From Escallonia rubra (lineage: Eukaryota; Streptophyta; Magnoliopsida; Escalloniales; Escalloniaceae): a DNA stretch of 64,000 nucleotides. Numbering within the stretch: position 1 is the stretch's first letter; each line of letters starts with the position of its first letter. A model generated the notes under the pieces. It saw only the letters and a list, made by a program, of their open reading frames with translations, searched no databases and had not been told where the DNA came from. The stretch lies in contig JAVXUO010000587.1 in NCBI GenBank assembly GCA_033065855.1, forward strand, positions 464,444 through 528,443. Reading direction: 5' to 3'. Made by a program: the position numbers and the translations under genes. Below are positions 1 through 12,189 of the stretch, piece after piece.

Positions 1-58
1 CCAAGTGCTATGCGTTGACATAGTATATTCCAATCCTAATGCAAAAACATCTCATTAG

Positions 59-229
59 AGGCACTTGAAGTTGTTCGATGAAGCCAAGGCACCTAACCTG
101 TGCAGATGGGCTGAGAGGTTTTGTACTGATGGTGTTGTTAAGGATGTTATGCCACGAAATGAGAAGCTCTTTGAGTTTGCTGAAAAGGTGTACATACCAA
201 TGCACTCTTCTTCCTCCCAAGTCAAATAG
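59..229 (+). pseudogene. Tau-class glutathione S-transferase, C-terminal fragment
   Basis: The frame from about 68 reads KLFDEAKAPNLCRWAERF, then VVKDVMP and EKLFEFAEKV, and stops at 227-229. This resembles the last helices of plant tau GSTs (the 'FPNLCKWAE...VKDVLP...' region of their second exon). Tau GSTs conjugate glutathione to xenobiotics and stress metabolites in the cytosol. Only about 55 residues are visible, and an in-frame stop at 56-58 separates them from anything upstream, so no thioredoxin-fold domain or first exon is present. It is either the tail of a decayed gene that extends left of the window or a displaced fragment. The last residues (YIPMHSSSSQVK) do not look conserved. 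Family call moderate; functional status probably dead. Confidence 0.5.
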
Positions 230-1095
230 AACTATGATGAATTACAGTAAGAGGAGAAACACTACTAATTACTTGATCCTGGTATACTCTCTCTTGCTGC
301 TAATTGATGCTTATGTTTATGTAAAACTGATTTGAAGTGAGCAATTGTTCAGGGAATGTAAAAGAGGTATGTAGCTATCTTTTTATAGTGTTTCCAACCT
401 TTCAATTGCTCTGTTTGTGCAGAATTAGGAGAGGATGTACCTAAATAAAGTTTATAATTACTAATTATTGGTGTCATTTTCATTAATTTTCTAGAAGTAA
501 CCAATCCCGAATTTTCATCTCATAGAAATAAGGAGCAATTATAGGAGTATTTAAGAAGTAAACTGAACCTGTGTGTTGTAGTTGCTGTAAAGTAGCTGAG
601 TTCATGAATGGAATGCCAATAGCCGTTGCCGTGGTTCGTTGTATTGGGGTACGGGATGGATGAAACTGCAGGTGCATGCTCTTTGTATATTCATGGACAG
701 ATTAACCTCACCCCTTCTATCCTCCCAAGTGTTTCAGTAACTTAGTTTTAGAAGATCCCTATGTACTTTCTCTACTGTGCTGCCACATCAATAAAGGATA
801 TAGAATATGATTTGGAAGATTTGCTACTTTATTATGAAAAAAATGAATTGGTTGTTTGATCCAAGGTTCTCATCCTGAGTTCTAGTTTTTTATTTGGTGT
901 TACTAACTTATGGTTTTAACCACAGTTGTAGAATTTTTTTGGGCACTTTTCTTGATCAATATTCATATTTTGCAATTATTGGCTGTTTCTAAAAATCGTT
1001 TCTCTTGATGTTCATATATATGTTGCAACTCATTCAAGTTATATAAAGGTATATATTGACATTCTTTCGTACCTTCAGCGACTAATACTAGGACA
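230..1095. other. Intergenic, no gene recognised
   Basis: AT-rich sequence without a convincing reading frame. I see only short unsupported frames and no transposon end here. Confidence 0.5.
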
Positions 1096-2303
1096 TTCAA
1101 CTTTTTTTAACCGCTAACTATGTTTTCGCAATCATATGTTGTTTCTATTAATTAATTCTGCTGATGTTCATGTATCTGGGAGTCTGTCACATTTCAGTTT
1201 GAAATGGATGACAACATGTGTAGCAAATAGAAGATAGTATGATATATCATTTTAGCTTGAGTTATAATGTTTTAGTTGAAACATAACTGTGGCATATTTT
1301 GAACAATCTGTGTGTCTGGAACTTGTCTGAGCACTTTTGGCACTTGAAATGTAGCTGAATATATTGCCGGGACTAAGTTAAATTTCAGCCTGAAATAAAA
1401 GAACCCATGTGTAGCACCCTACATCTGTTCTTATGAAATTGACCCTGAGGTCTAGCATACATAATCACCGGTTCATCAGACCTTCTCAAAGTTTAGTTTT
1501 CAGCAACAAATGTTTCTTTGTTTAATCATTAGCAATATTGCATTGTGACACACTGGAACAATGTGTATGGTTTGAACTTCTTTGAACAACTTTTGGCTCT
1601 TGAATAGTAGCTGCATCAATGGGAGGTAAATTAGACAGCTTTTGCACACTGGAGCAATCTGTGTGGTCTGAACTTCTTTCAACAACTTTTCTCTTGAATT
1701 CAACTTTTTTTAACCGCTAACTATGTTTTCGCAATCATATGTTGTTTCTATTAATTAATTCTGCTGATGTTCATGTATCTGGGAGTCTGTCACATTTCAG
1801 TTTGAAATGGATGACAACATGTGTAGCAAATAGAAGATAGTATGATGTATCATTTTAGCTTGAGTTATAATGTTTTAGTTGAAACATAACTGTGGCATAT
1901 TTTGAACAATCCGTGTGTCTGGAACTTGTCTGAGCACTTTTGGCACTTGAAATGTAGCTGAATATATTGCCGGGACTAAGTTAAATTTCAGCCTGAAATA
2001 AAAGAACCCATGTGTAGCACCCTACATCTGTTCTTATGAAATTGACCCTGAGGTCTAGCATACATAATCACCGGTTCATCAGACCTTCTCAAAGTTTAGT
2101 TTTCAGCAACAAATGTTTCTTTGTTTAATCATTAGCAATATTGCATTGTGACACACTGGAACAATGTGTATGGTTTGAACTTCTTTGAACAACTTTTGGC
2201 TCTTGAATAGTAGCTGCATCAATGGGAGGTAAATTAGACAGCTTTTGCACATTGGAGCAATCTGTGTGGTCTGAACTTCTTTCAACAACTTTTCTCTTGA
2301 ATT
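1096..2303. repeat. 603-bp direct tandem duplication, nearly identical copies
   Basis: Copy 1 (about 1096-1698) and copy 2 (1699-2303) are head to tail at an offset of 603 bp. I find three substitutions by eye (gatatatcat/gatgtatcat, aatctgtg/aatccgtg, gcacactgg/gcacattgg). Each copy holds older, diverged sub-repeats of roughly 80-100 bp built on 'actggaacaatgtgtatgg', 'gaacttctttgaacaactt' and 'tgaatagtagctgcatcaat'. The short frames on the minus strand here repeat only because the DNA repeats. No gene is recognised. Confidence 0.9.
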
Positions 2304-2682
2304 GTACCTTCATCAATGGAAGTTAAATTATGCAGGTTTTAGGTTACTTTAGCATAAGATAGATACAAAGAGAATTGCTCTCATGAAATTCACCGCCACA
2401 ATTTTTTGCTGCTTTATAGTGGCAAACTCATTGAGAGTGTGTAGTTACTGCATATAATTGACAGTTTAAGGCTGGCTGTGAACTTTTTTCAGTGGACGAT
2501 AATCGAGAAACGAAGTAGTAATGGAATCAACATTACCTATAACGTATATGGCCATGAACACATGGGAATTTTTCAAAACAGAAGGCAGCATGCTAGAACG
2601 GCTTTGCATTTACTGCATTGGTATTGAAGGATCAAAGCAATCTACCGCCTATCACAAATCTAAACCACCTGACAATTCAAAT

Positions 2683-5600
2683 GTGTAGTCATCTTGTGTA
2701 GTTATCTTATCTTATGTACAAATTTCAAATATAGATAGACTATGTATATATATAGAGTGCTGTGTACAACAACAATTGAAACGAATACAAAATCAATTTT
2801 CTATTCTACTTTAACATGGTATCCAGAGCCTAAGCATTTTTTTTCCTCTACCTGTCTTCTCATTCGCCCAACTAAACCTTGCTTTCTTCCTGTCTTCCAA
2901 ATTCAGTCACCATGACCAGTAACTCCAACCCATCATCATCGCCTAATCTTCCCTTCCCTCTTGCTCATGTCCAACACTTAATTTCAGTGAAACTCAACAC
3001 TGAAAACTATCTCTTATGGAAGAGTCAATTTCTTCCTCTTCTACGTGGTTATGATCTTTTGAGTTTTGTTGATGGTACTGCTGTTCCGCCACCAAAATAT
3101 CTTACTCCCTCTGACACTACTATTCCCTCCCCACCCTCTGAACCTGCTGTGCTTCATCCCAATTTGTCTGATGAAGCTCATCAGGAACTGAATCCTGCTT
3201 ATATTTCATGGCATAAACAGGACCAACTGTTACTAAGCTGGCTCTTGTCATCTCTTACGGAGCCTATTCTGGCACAAGTGCTTGGCCTCCACACCTCCTC
3301 TGATGTATGGATGTCCCTTGATCGAATGTTTGCGTCACAATCCAAGGCAAATATATTTAATCTTCGATCTGATCTACATCAGTTAAACAAAGGTGATATG
3401 TCTATGCATGATTACTTTCAAAAAGGGAAGCGCATTCGTGATACTTTGGCTGCCATTGGTCAGCCTATGTCAGATGATGATCTCATTAATGCTCTTTTGG
3501 TTGGCCTTGGCTCGGATTATCAGTCATTTGTCACTTCCATTACCACTCGATCCGAGTGTATCTCTCTGGACTCTCTCTATTCCATGCTACTCACTCATGA
3601 ATCCCATCTGGATCGTCAACAGATTCGTGAAAATATCCTTCCGCAAGCCCATGCTGCTGTGAATCTACTGCCAAATCAATATTCATCTCCCTCACCTCAA
3701 AAACATCTTGGATCCTTCTCGCACTCTCGTGGTGGTCACTCTCTGCGCAACAGGAACCAGTGGCGTGAAGGCCAGTGGCGTGAAGGCAGCACTTCTTCCA
3801 AACCACCTCTTCTTCCGCTACCCACTAGTCACTATCCTCCAAATCGTAAATCTGCTTCTACTATTGTGTGTCATCACTGCAATCAACCTGGTCATATTCG
3901 GCCGTATTGTCCTCATCGTGCACCCCGCAGCTCCTCCAAGTCGCCCACTGCTGCCTATTTGGCTGCACCACCTTCTCCCTCTTCATTTGATCCTGCATGG
4001 TATCCTGACTCTGGCGCCACCCATCACATCACACATGATGTCAATAACTTGTCTCAGCGCACTGATTATCATGGTCCTGATCAAGTCTTGGTTGGTGATG
4101 GTACAGGTCTGAATATTTGTCATGTTGGCTCCTCTATATTAAATTCTTCCACTAATAAATTTAAATTGAATAACATGCTTCATGTTTCGTCCATTTCTAA
4201 AAATCTATTATCAGTTCGTCAATTTGCTACTGACAATAATGTTTTCTTTGAATTTCACCCTCATTGTTTTTTTGTTAAGGATCGCGCTTCGGGGACAATT
4301 CTCCTTCAAGGCCGAGTTAACAATGGTCTCTATCAACTTTTTTCATCACCCCCTTCATCTCCAATGTCATCGCCTCCTGCTGCTCTAGTTGGTGTCCGTG
4401 CGTCGCTCATGCTCTGGCACAATCGGATGGGACACCCATCTCCTAGTGTTGTCTCTCAAGTCGTGTCTAGGTTTTCTATTCCAATTGACAAAAATAAAAG
4501 TAGTTTTTTCATGTGATGCTTGTCATCTTGGCAAAAGTCATCGTTTTCCGTTTCAGTCTTCTCATGTACTGTCATCGTCTCCTTTGGAAATAATATATAG
4601 TGATTTATGGGGACCTTCTCCCGTTGTCTCTCATCAAGGTTTTCGTTACTATGTTCATTTTATTGATGACTTCAGTCGCTATGTTTGGCTATTCCCTCTT
4701 AAACTCAAATCTGATGTCTTGCATGTTTTCATTCAATTTAAAAAGTTAGTGGAAAATTTAACAGGTCACAAAATTCGAACTCTTCAGACTGATTGGGGTG
4801 GTGAATATCGTCCTATTCAAAATTTCTGCAAACAAAATGGCATCTTTCACCGTCTTTCATGCCCACACACGCATGAGCAAAACGGGGTAGCTGAACGCAA
4901 ACACCGACATGTGGTTGAAACCGGTCTTTCTCTCCTTGCCCATGCACATCTCCCTCCAAGATTTTGGGATGATGCATTTAGCACTGCTGTGTTTCTCATC
5001 AATAGACTACCCTCCCCACTTCTTAAAAATTTATGTCCACTGGAAAAATTATTTCGTACACCTCCAGATTTTCACCGCTTAAAAGTTTTTGGCTGCTTAT
5101 GCTATCCGTGTCTTCGGCCCTATACTACTCATAAATTAAACTATAGGTCGAAAGCATGTTTATTTCTTGGCTACAGTCCAATTCATAAAGGTTACAAGTG
5201 CATGGACACTAGTAATGGTCGTGTATATATTACACCTCATGTTGTTTTTGAAGAAAATATTTTTCCAGCTGAACTGTCGTCACGTGGGATACAAAATTCC
5301 TCTTCCACCACTTTTTCTGCCGATTCCTTAATTCCTCCACCGCATCCTGTGGGTCCTGCCCCATTATCTTCCTCACGACACTCACCTACAGATTCCTTCT
5401 TCCCCACAAATTCTCTTCACTTAAATCTCTCACCACATGGGTCTCATCTTCATCCTTTCCCCTTATCTGATGTCCCCTCCTCCATCCCACAAAATCAGGT
5501 GGGTCCACCTTCATTTGATCATATCCCGTCTAACTCCTCCCCTATTTCACGCCCCATATCTTCTTCAAATGTTTCCCCAGATCCCCCACATTTTAAATCC

Positions 5601-5895
5601 CCATTATCTCCAAATCTGTCTTCATCTCATAACTCAATTTCAAATTCTCCTTTAACCACCACATCCCAACACATCCCACCAAATTCTCCTACATCAAATT
5701 CAAATTCTCCTTTAACCACCTCATCCCAACACATCCCACAAAATTCTCCTGCTTCCCCTGCTCCCAAATCTAAATTGATACCCACCTCATCTACACATGC
5801 GTCTAAACCAACATCATGTACACTGTAAACACAATTTGGAAAATGAAAACAGAATTAATACTGATGCCTTGCCCAATTCTAATACTGATGCGTGA
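2683..5895 (+). mobile_element. Truncated Ty1/Copia retrotransposon (5' LTR, gag, protease, integrase)
   Basis: A primer-binding site complementary to initiator tRNA-Met (tggtatccagagcc, 2817-2830) directly follows a sequence ending ...ttaaca at 2816, which marks the end of a 5' LTR. The LTR start is uncertain; about 2683 (tgtgtagtc) is my best guess. Gag, protease and integrase follow in Copia order. Reverse transcriptase, RNase H and the 3' LTR are missing: recognisable sequence fades out by about 5.9 kb. The N-terminal Gag signature (HLISVKLNTENYLLWKSQF) suggests an Ale/Retrofit-like lineage, which is inference. Confidence 0.85.
2912..5828 (+). pseudogene. Copia gag-pol fragment, frameshifted
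   Basis: Translation from ATG 2912 (in-frame frame opens at 2879) gives a UBN2-type Gag, a zinc knuckle CHHCNQPGHIRPYC (near 3869-3910), and a protease motif WYPDSGATHHIT (near 4000). The gag-pre-integrase motif LWHNRMGHPS (near 4412) comes next. Near 4490-4510 the reading shifts by one frame and continues as CDACHLGKSHRFPF, then the integrase core with DDFSRYVWLF, LQTDWGGEY (usually DNGGEY) and NGVAERKHRH. It runs into a long Ser/Pro-rich tail and stops at 5828 before any reverse transcriptase. The frameshift, the altered integrase residue and the missing RT/RNase H show a dead copy. Confidence 0.85.
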
Positions 5896-7972
5896 CATAA
5901 TGGATATACCAAAGTCATCCTAAGAGTGTTAAGAAATTTTTCTAAGCCCAAGCCAATTGTTACCTTCTCTTTTCCTATTTTGGAATGATTTGTTTTTTAT
6001 TTAGCATTTTACTTGGGTGGTCTGGTGGGTGGGAGAGAGAGAGAGAGAGAAGCATACGTGAAGTAGATCCCGTGAGGAACGTAATGATGAAGTGTTGTGC
6101 CCCATGGCAAAGCAGTGAATGAATTTATATATAAGCCTTAATAAGAACTACTATAGCTAACACATGTCATATGAGATTGTAATGAAGTGGTCTTGAAATT
6201 AGAAAAATGATGAGATCTATCCTAGGTAGCATATCTCATGTGAGGTTGTGCTCAAGTTGCCTTTCTTTTAGCTGTTCAACATACAATCTAATCGTGGCAA
6301 AGTAACCCGTGAACTCACCTAGTACATCCCTAGTAAGAAGAAGCGTATTGAACCCACCTTTGCTTGGCAAAGCTGCATTAAGAAACACATTATAATAAGA
6401 ACTATAACACATGTCATATGAGATTGTAATGAAGTGGTCTTGAATTAGAAAAATGATGAGATCTATCCTAGGTAGCATATCTCATATGAGATTGTGCTCA
6501 AGTTGCCTTTCTTTCAGTTGTTCAACGTACAATCTAATCGTATAGTTCTAATGCTCTTAAATTGCAATATGTCTCATATGACGCCTCTATGTTATCTATG
6601 TTATGAACCAATTCCCTGTAAGACTTATCACACTACTCATGATCTTTGCCCTCTTTAGGACTATTTAATTGTATTCAAACTCTTTTTCTTTTTGTTCTTT
6701 AAATTGTATTCAAACTCTTTTTCTTTTTGTTCTTTTTAGTCTATTATGTCATGTTCACCACAATGGATGGACCATATTCAAATATTCTTTCTGGTGACTT
6801 TGAAACACGTCCTGGGGCTTGGTACTGCAAAATTCTTTTTATGCTTCTTTGATGCCACAAAGACACAATCAACAGGGTCAAATGACATACCTTCCTTGTT
6901 CTAATAGGATGTACAAATGCTTCTGGTGACTTTTTAAAATAGAGTTTTATGACTAATGTAGCAATTAAGCATCTACCGCCATGGGATCAGTGTTGCGTAT
7001 CATTTCATAATTAGCAGCAATCATAAAAAGCTTCTAAATTCTAATGCAGCTAAATGGCTGTAGACACGAGTCTCCTTTGGAAATTACATAATTGTAACCA
7101 TAAAATATCCTATACATTTACCTGGTACATCTGTAAGAGGTCTATTGAGCTAACCTTTACTTGGTGAAGCTGTATTAAGAAAGACAATATATGTAATGAG
7201 ATCTATATCTAAGCATGTACTGTTGCAGGATCAGGTTGTATATCATTTGATAATTAACAGCAGGCGCAAATATTATCTCACTCTAATTCACGCTAAACAG
7301 ATGTAGACACAAGTCTCCTATGGGAATTATAGAGGAGTAAACGTCAAATAACCTGTGCTATCCCAGGTAGCGTATGTGATACGATTTTGTAGCTTCATTC
7401 TTTGGTCTAATGAACAATGATCCGTCATGAGAATGCAGTTTTTAAAATTGAAATAAAAAGATGGTGTGCAATTTAAAGATAGATTACGAGCGTTGCACGA
7501 AGAGAAATATTGCACAGAAAGATGTTTAAGCTAAGAAAAAAGAAAAAGGAATACACAAGTTATGGCATTCCAGCATTAAGCTTCAAATTCCATTGAAACA
7601 GAACCTCCACATAAACAGTATGGTACAAACTTACAGCTCATTATTTGTACAGACAAATGGCTTGCTGAACCTAAACTTATGTGATAGTCATTCTAGTATA
7701 AGGAAGCCAGAGAAAATAAGGGCATCTGGGATTGACTTCCCGGAGAGAGATGGAGAGTAAAACACAAAAATGTATCTATAATTACAAATTTGTCATCAAA
7801 TGTCCTGAAGTAACTTACATCTGATTTTGAAGTGTATGCATTTTTATCATTTAGTGCCAATGTCACTGAGGGTACCTGCGAGGCGATGGACCAATGTCAG
7901 CAATAGATTATAAAACACAATCCTGCAATGTACAGCGGTAGGACATTGGTACGACTTGAAAAAGAAATCAAT
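5896..7972. repeat. Degenerate direct repeats, about 250-bp period, no gene
   Basis: Two close copies run from about 6139 and 6392: both contain acacatgtcatatgagatt, then gatgagatctatcctaggta, then a pyrimidine tract and caatctaatcg. Two more diverged blocks sit at about 6967-7086 and 7211-7331, sharing tatcatttgataatta-like and gtagacac(a/g)agtctcct motifs. A 35-bp exact tandem repeat (aattgtattcaaactctttt...) lies at about 6668-6736, and a GA microsatellite at about 6033-6050. These look like decayed repetitive DNA next to the Helitron remnant. No coding frame is convincing. Confidence 0.6.
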
Positions 7973-8317
7973 TCAAACAAAATGTAACAGCACAGGAATA
8001 TGGTAAGGGTTGTCAACAGTACCCGGTGATAGTGCATTGAAAACATCCTTGTAGGTAACGTTCTTAGTGTACCCTTTGTGTTCAGGCTTTGCATCTTCGA
8101 TCAATATTTTCAAACCTTCAGGTGAAGTCACTCTTGACACCGCGACATATAGTTGCCCATGGCTGAAAACAGGTTTTGGCAAATATAGCCCGACGCATTT
8201 AAGCGGTTGTGCTTGACTTTTGTTGATTCTCATGGCAAAGCAAAGGAAAACATGAAAAAGTACATTTTTCAAGAGTGAAACATGACAGGTAGACCATCTA
8301 AATGTGTGGTTTGCCAA
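7973..8317 (-). pseudogene. Helitron PIF1-like helicase, C-terminal fragment
   Basis: The minus-strand frame contains CFAMRINKSQAQPLK, VGLYLPKPVFSHGQLYVA and SRVTSPEGLKILI. This matches the last helicase motifs of plant Helitron RepHel proteins (canonical 'FAMTINKSQGQTL...VFSHGQLYVALSRV'). The canonical TINKSQGQ reads RINKSQAQ, so conserved positions have drifted. Only about 90 residues remain; no Rep nuclease domain, Walker A motif or upstream helicase is visible. The first about 25 residues of the frame do not match the family. I could not identify the Helitron 3' hairpin/CTRR end. Confidence 0.8.
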
Positions 8318-9530
8318 TTTTCCAGAGCCTAAGATGAATATGACGTTACACCCATAAGTTTTCAGTTAGCAAGTGGCCCAGACAGCCAAACGCACTGTTA
8401 ACTCTAACAACTGAAGTGCAGTGTATACGAAAATATATTGGATTACATATACAGGCGCAATACAGGTACTGATTACAAATTTAATTCGGCGATACACCTG
8501 CCCAGACAGCTAGCAAGTGGGCTAAATAGCTAAGAAGCATTGCAAGAGAGATTGTGTAGAAGCCTAGATTTTGGTGGTTGCGATATGGCAAAGAGGTCGG
8601 GTTTAACGCAATGAACTTGTATAGCGAATCTAAATAGGGCGTAGCCAAAGACACGTACTGTTAGCACTAATCACTCACATGCACTCTACGCGAATATAAA
8701 CCGGACCTTTTTTTAAAATACGGGACGGCCGCCCATAATTTCCAGGTAGCAAGTGGGGTAAATAGCTAATAGGCGTAGCAAAAAGAATAACGTAGAAGGC
8801 TAGATTTCGGTGGTTCGGACAGGACAAAGAACATGGGAATAGTGACGAATTCAGGGAGACGAAATCCTCATGAAATTGTAGCTCAGAATTTGACAACTCA
8901 GTGGCATTATTGAGGTGGAATTTGATGGTTCTGATTTATGGAAAGAAACTGCTCATCCTTCACCAAAACTGAAACTGGGTAAGTTGCTCTTGCTTTGATG
9001 TCATCAACCTATCTACTTCCTTTTTTGTAAGAAATTCACTGCTGCTAATATGCCTAAGTCACCACAGACACACACAAACCAAATTGCAGGAAGAGACCAA
9101 GGATGTATGTTCTTATTTACGCAACCAAAAAGTAAATAGAGAGAGAGATACACGGACGCCTATTAGATATAAAGACAAGCATATCAAAATTGTGAATCAC
9201 AAAGGAGACTGTTACCAGACCAGTAAACCTTCTTTACTAGCATATCCATGATATCCACTATAAGCTTCCTAAGCCGATGATCGTTATCAGCGCATTAGTC
9301 ACTGTGAAACATGGTTAAGTCGTCAACTTATCATACACTTTTTTCATAGCTTAACTGCTGAATGAAGCTAAAAAAGAAAAGAAACAAAGACTTAGTATAT
9401 GCCTCAGCTGAGCATTTTATTACCCACCCGAGGGTTTTAACAAGTGGAAGCAGCTCAAAGCAAGTTATACAAAATGCTTTGTGTCCATAAGTATCCAAGT
9501 AACTCAATGCAGTAATTAAATGACAAGTAC
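8318..9530. repeat. Diverged repeats, then a block shared with 23.04-23.36 kb
   Basis: Near 8510-8600 and 8744-8836 two diverged direct copies share 'agctagcaagtgggctaaat', then a gtagaagcctagatttt-like stretch. From about 9129 to 9531 the sequence closely matches 23043-23360 (for example agagatacacggacrcctat and aagctt cctaagccgatga), so this is the flank of a duplicated CRK fragment. No independent gene is seen. Confidence 0.6.
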
Positions 9531-9790
9531 CTGGAGCTGGTGGCAGTCGTAGTAGTGGTGGCGGAGGAGGCGCATAAGACAGAGTCTCGTTGTAGAAAGG
9601 TGTGATCTCATACCAAAATAGACAGCTGATGCTAAGACCTCTCCTCTTATTTTCCCAGCACAACATTAGGGAAGAATTCCAACAGGCCCCTCTAAGCAGT
9701 CATTGCACTACTGGCTAGATCACTCAGGGGTGCACTGCATAGGCGCATATATCGTCACATTCCCAATGATGGTTGTATTACCAGTAGCGA
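9531..9790 (-). pseudogene. CRK ectodomain remnant (second DUF26 domain)
   Basis: Reading the minus strand from about 9790 gives FATGNTTIIGNVTIYAPMQC, then TPE*SSQ*CNDCLEG, a further stop, and a proline-rich end before a GT donor at 9530. This is the end of a CRK first exon: the second DUF26 C-x8-C-x2-C motif followed by the Pro-rich linker. At least three in-frame stops and a frameshift kill it. One stop (SSQ*CND) is shared with the copy at 23.36-24.15 kb, so it arose before that duplication. No kinase exons lie downstream. Confidence 0.8.
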
Positions 9791-9880
9791 ACTCATCGTT
9801 TTGTTCCCTGCAGCTTCTGCAAGTATTGCACAATTAAAGGTGACCATACCATACAAATCCTAATGACATAAAGATGGATC

Positions 9881-11067
9881 CTACTGTTCAGAAAATTGTG
9901 CCTCAAGTCCTATCTGTAATAACGCAGCAAAGGCAATCCCCACCAGAAAGAGAATAGTTATAAGAGTACATGGGATGGAGATTACTGCTCTTTGGTATGC
10001 AGAAATTCAAGTAAAGAAAGTGACAGTTACGTTGAAACACAATTTTGATGATATCCTAAGCCTTGAGCTCTTGGATCCTATGGTGCACATTAGACCTTCA
10101 TGGTCACGCCAATCATCCGTGTGAGAAGGATGGATCACGAAAAATCTTTTACCAATTAGTCCATATATATCTCCATCAGGCATCATCAACTATATCTCCT
10201 ATTTAACCTTCCAATAGTCATCAGATTCCCTCTTGCAAAAATCTTCATCTCCGAGAGGCCATATGTTATTGTATTGTTCCTTAGGTCGTCTCTGCAAGGA
10301 TGGAAATGAATCGTACCTGGGGGTGGAAGCGCCTGTCGTGCGGCAGCCGGAAAGACATTATAAAATTGTGTAAGGGCATAACCAATGTTACAGCTGGGAT
10401 TTTGATATCTCGTTCCTGTGTACCCATCACAACACCAGCTAGTCCCTTTCAAGCAGTTGTCACATTGTTGCGCAGTTAAATCAGGGGTGCACTGAACAAG
10501 TGCATATATTGTCACATTTTTGGGGGCACTCACGTTCCCTGAGGCAAACTTAAGAGCAGAACCACCTTGGGCAGCTTCATATCGTAAGCTGCCCAACAAG
10601 GTTCCCAACGCCTTATTAAAAGTGCCCACGTCCGGGGCAGTATGATCGCTTACTACGTAAGAATAAGGAGACGTCTCCAAGCTTTGATATATAGAGCGAT
10701 CCGAGTACCTTACCATACAGTCATCGTACCATCCGATTGCCTCCTTTTGGTCTGTACATTGTTGTCTTAGCCTGCGTGTGGAATCATCAACACATCTTCG
10801 ACGTACATCCTGATTAATGTCTCCTCTACAAAGCGCGATACCATTGACTGAGTCGGGGTCTGAGCCAGCTGAGACACTGGAGAAATTTGTGGTGTTAATG
10901 GAGGGGGAGTAAATGACATCGTCGAGGTTTGAGCTGTACGTGCTGTCACGTGTGTAGTTTCCGGTATCTGCACATGTGTAGCCTAGCAACTCTGGTTGTG
11001 CAATGGTTAGACAAACAAGGTGTAGAAGAGTATGGTAAAGGATTAAAACCCATCTTTGAGTGGCCAT
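9881..11067 (-). CDS. Kinase-less DUF26 membrane protein (PDLP-like layout)
   Basis: Exon 1 (10317-11067) encodes a signal peptide (MATQRWVLILYHTLLHLVCL) and two DUF26/Gnk2 domains. It ends at a GT donor in phase 1 (CCA G|GT). No kinase exons follow before unrelated sequence, but a short exon (9881-9987) fits the same phase after an AG acceptor and encodes ISIPCTLITILFLVGIAFAA, a clear membrane helix, then an 11-residue tail and stop. The joined product is 285 aa. Signal peptide, two DUF26, one helix and a short tail is the layout of plasmodesmata-located proteins; a decayed CRK is equally possible. The second DUF26 motif (CTPDLTAQQCDNC) is intact. In the first, CRGDINQDVRRRC has Arg at the middle Cys, which would break a conserved disulfide. 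An upstream in-frame Met exists (11103), but the start chosen aligns with the paralogue at 24471-28228. The exon 1 call is strong; the second exon is inference. Confidence 0.5.
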
Positions 11068-11103
11068 CACTAGATAATAGAGGGCTGCAAGTATGAGTAG
11101 CAC

Positions 11104-12189
11104 ATACCAAAAGCTCTGAGGATTCAGAAATCAGGACAATGTGGATGAGTTTGAAGATGAGAAGATTTGGAGGAGGGGGTCCTGGGGTGGAAGACCCAGA
11201 GAGAAGATGTTTTCTATGTAATTGAATTATTTGAACTTCTGATTTTGACATTATGGGGGTTGAAGGGGACTGGATAGTATATAGAATGGAAAAGGAGTTT
11301 TTTTAGTGTAGTAAAGAAAGGAAATGAGAAGACTCTTCCAAGAAGTTATATTTAGACCTTAGTGTCTGGATTGTCTACTTTTAAGCATCTCATGGACTTG
11401 AAATTATCGGCCGGCCAGTGTAGAATGTCTTCCACCATTAACCAGTCTATCAGATAGTGTGACAAACGGGCCGCGATTAGCCGTATTTACTTTATGTGGA
11501 TGCGCTCCTACTTTTGAAAACATTCCCGAGTAAATAGGTAGGTAGTGCATTGTTTGAAGAGGTCCTTTCATTAGAAGCTTACCCGGAAGTCAGATACCTT
11601 TTAGTTTTGTTCTCTGCTCTCATAGCCCTTTTATAGTTGTCAACATACAACAGAGGATGTGCAAAAGGGGACTCCTAGAGTTCTTGTGAAATGCTCACAC
11701 GATATGATACTGGTCAGCCATTATGAGAGTTTTGTGAAAAATGAGGCAAACGAGGAATGTAATAAGTGAGAGTGCTCCTCTCAACCCTCCCTCCTCCCCC
11801 TCATGCCAAGTAACTTCGAAACTAACGAGGTAGATCAAAGAGAGACTAGAATTGGCGGTTCGATTTGATTTATATTTCATTTCTACGTACGAGTAGAGTG
11901 GAAGCTTGATAAAAGTTCTGAATTCCGGAAAAAATGTTACTGACTCATTCTAATGATACCAAAACTCAAGGGATTCAAGTACAGTTTAGCCTATTTAGAG
12001 ACACGGTACAAACGACTGCGGATTCCTTATCAGTGAGCAGGGGAGATGGGAAAAAGTTACTCCCAACCTGACTGCGTGTCTGTTGAAGAATGAGCCAACA
12101 AAATCATAACATTCGCACACAAAAAGTGAGTCTCCTACATAGATGCTAGAAGCATTTTCTTGAATCTTGATCTTGTGGAAAGACCCTGT
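11104..12189. other. Intergenic between CRK loci
   Basis: Upstream flank of the kinase-less gene. It holds no supported gene. A purine/pyrimidine-rich stretch (about 11770-11810) gives spurious frames. Confidence 0.5.

Noticed and set aside
1500..2316. Repeated short minus-strand frames as a duplicated small peptide gene
   Set aside because: Both come from the 603-bp DNA duplication and have no signal peptide, motif or start context.
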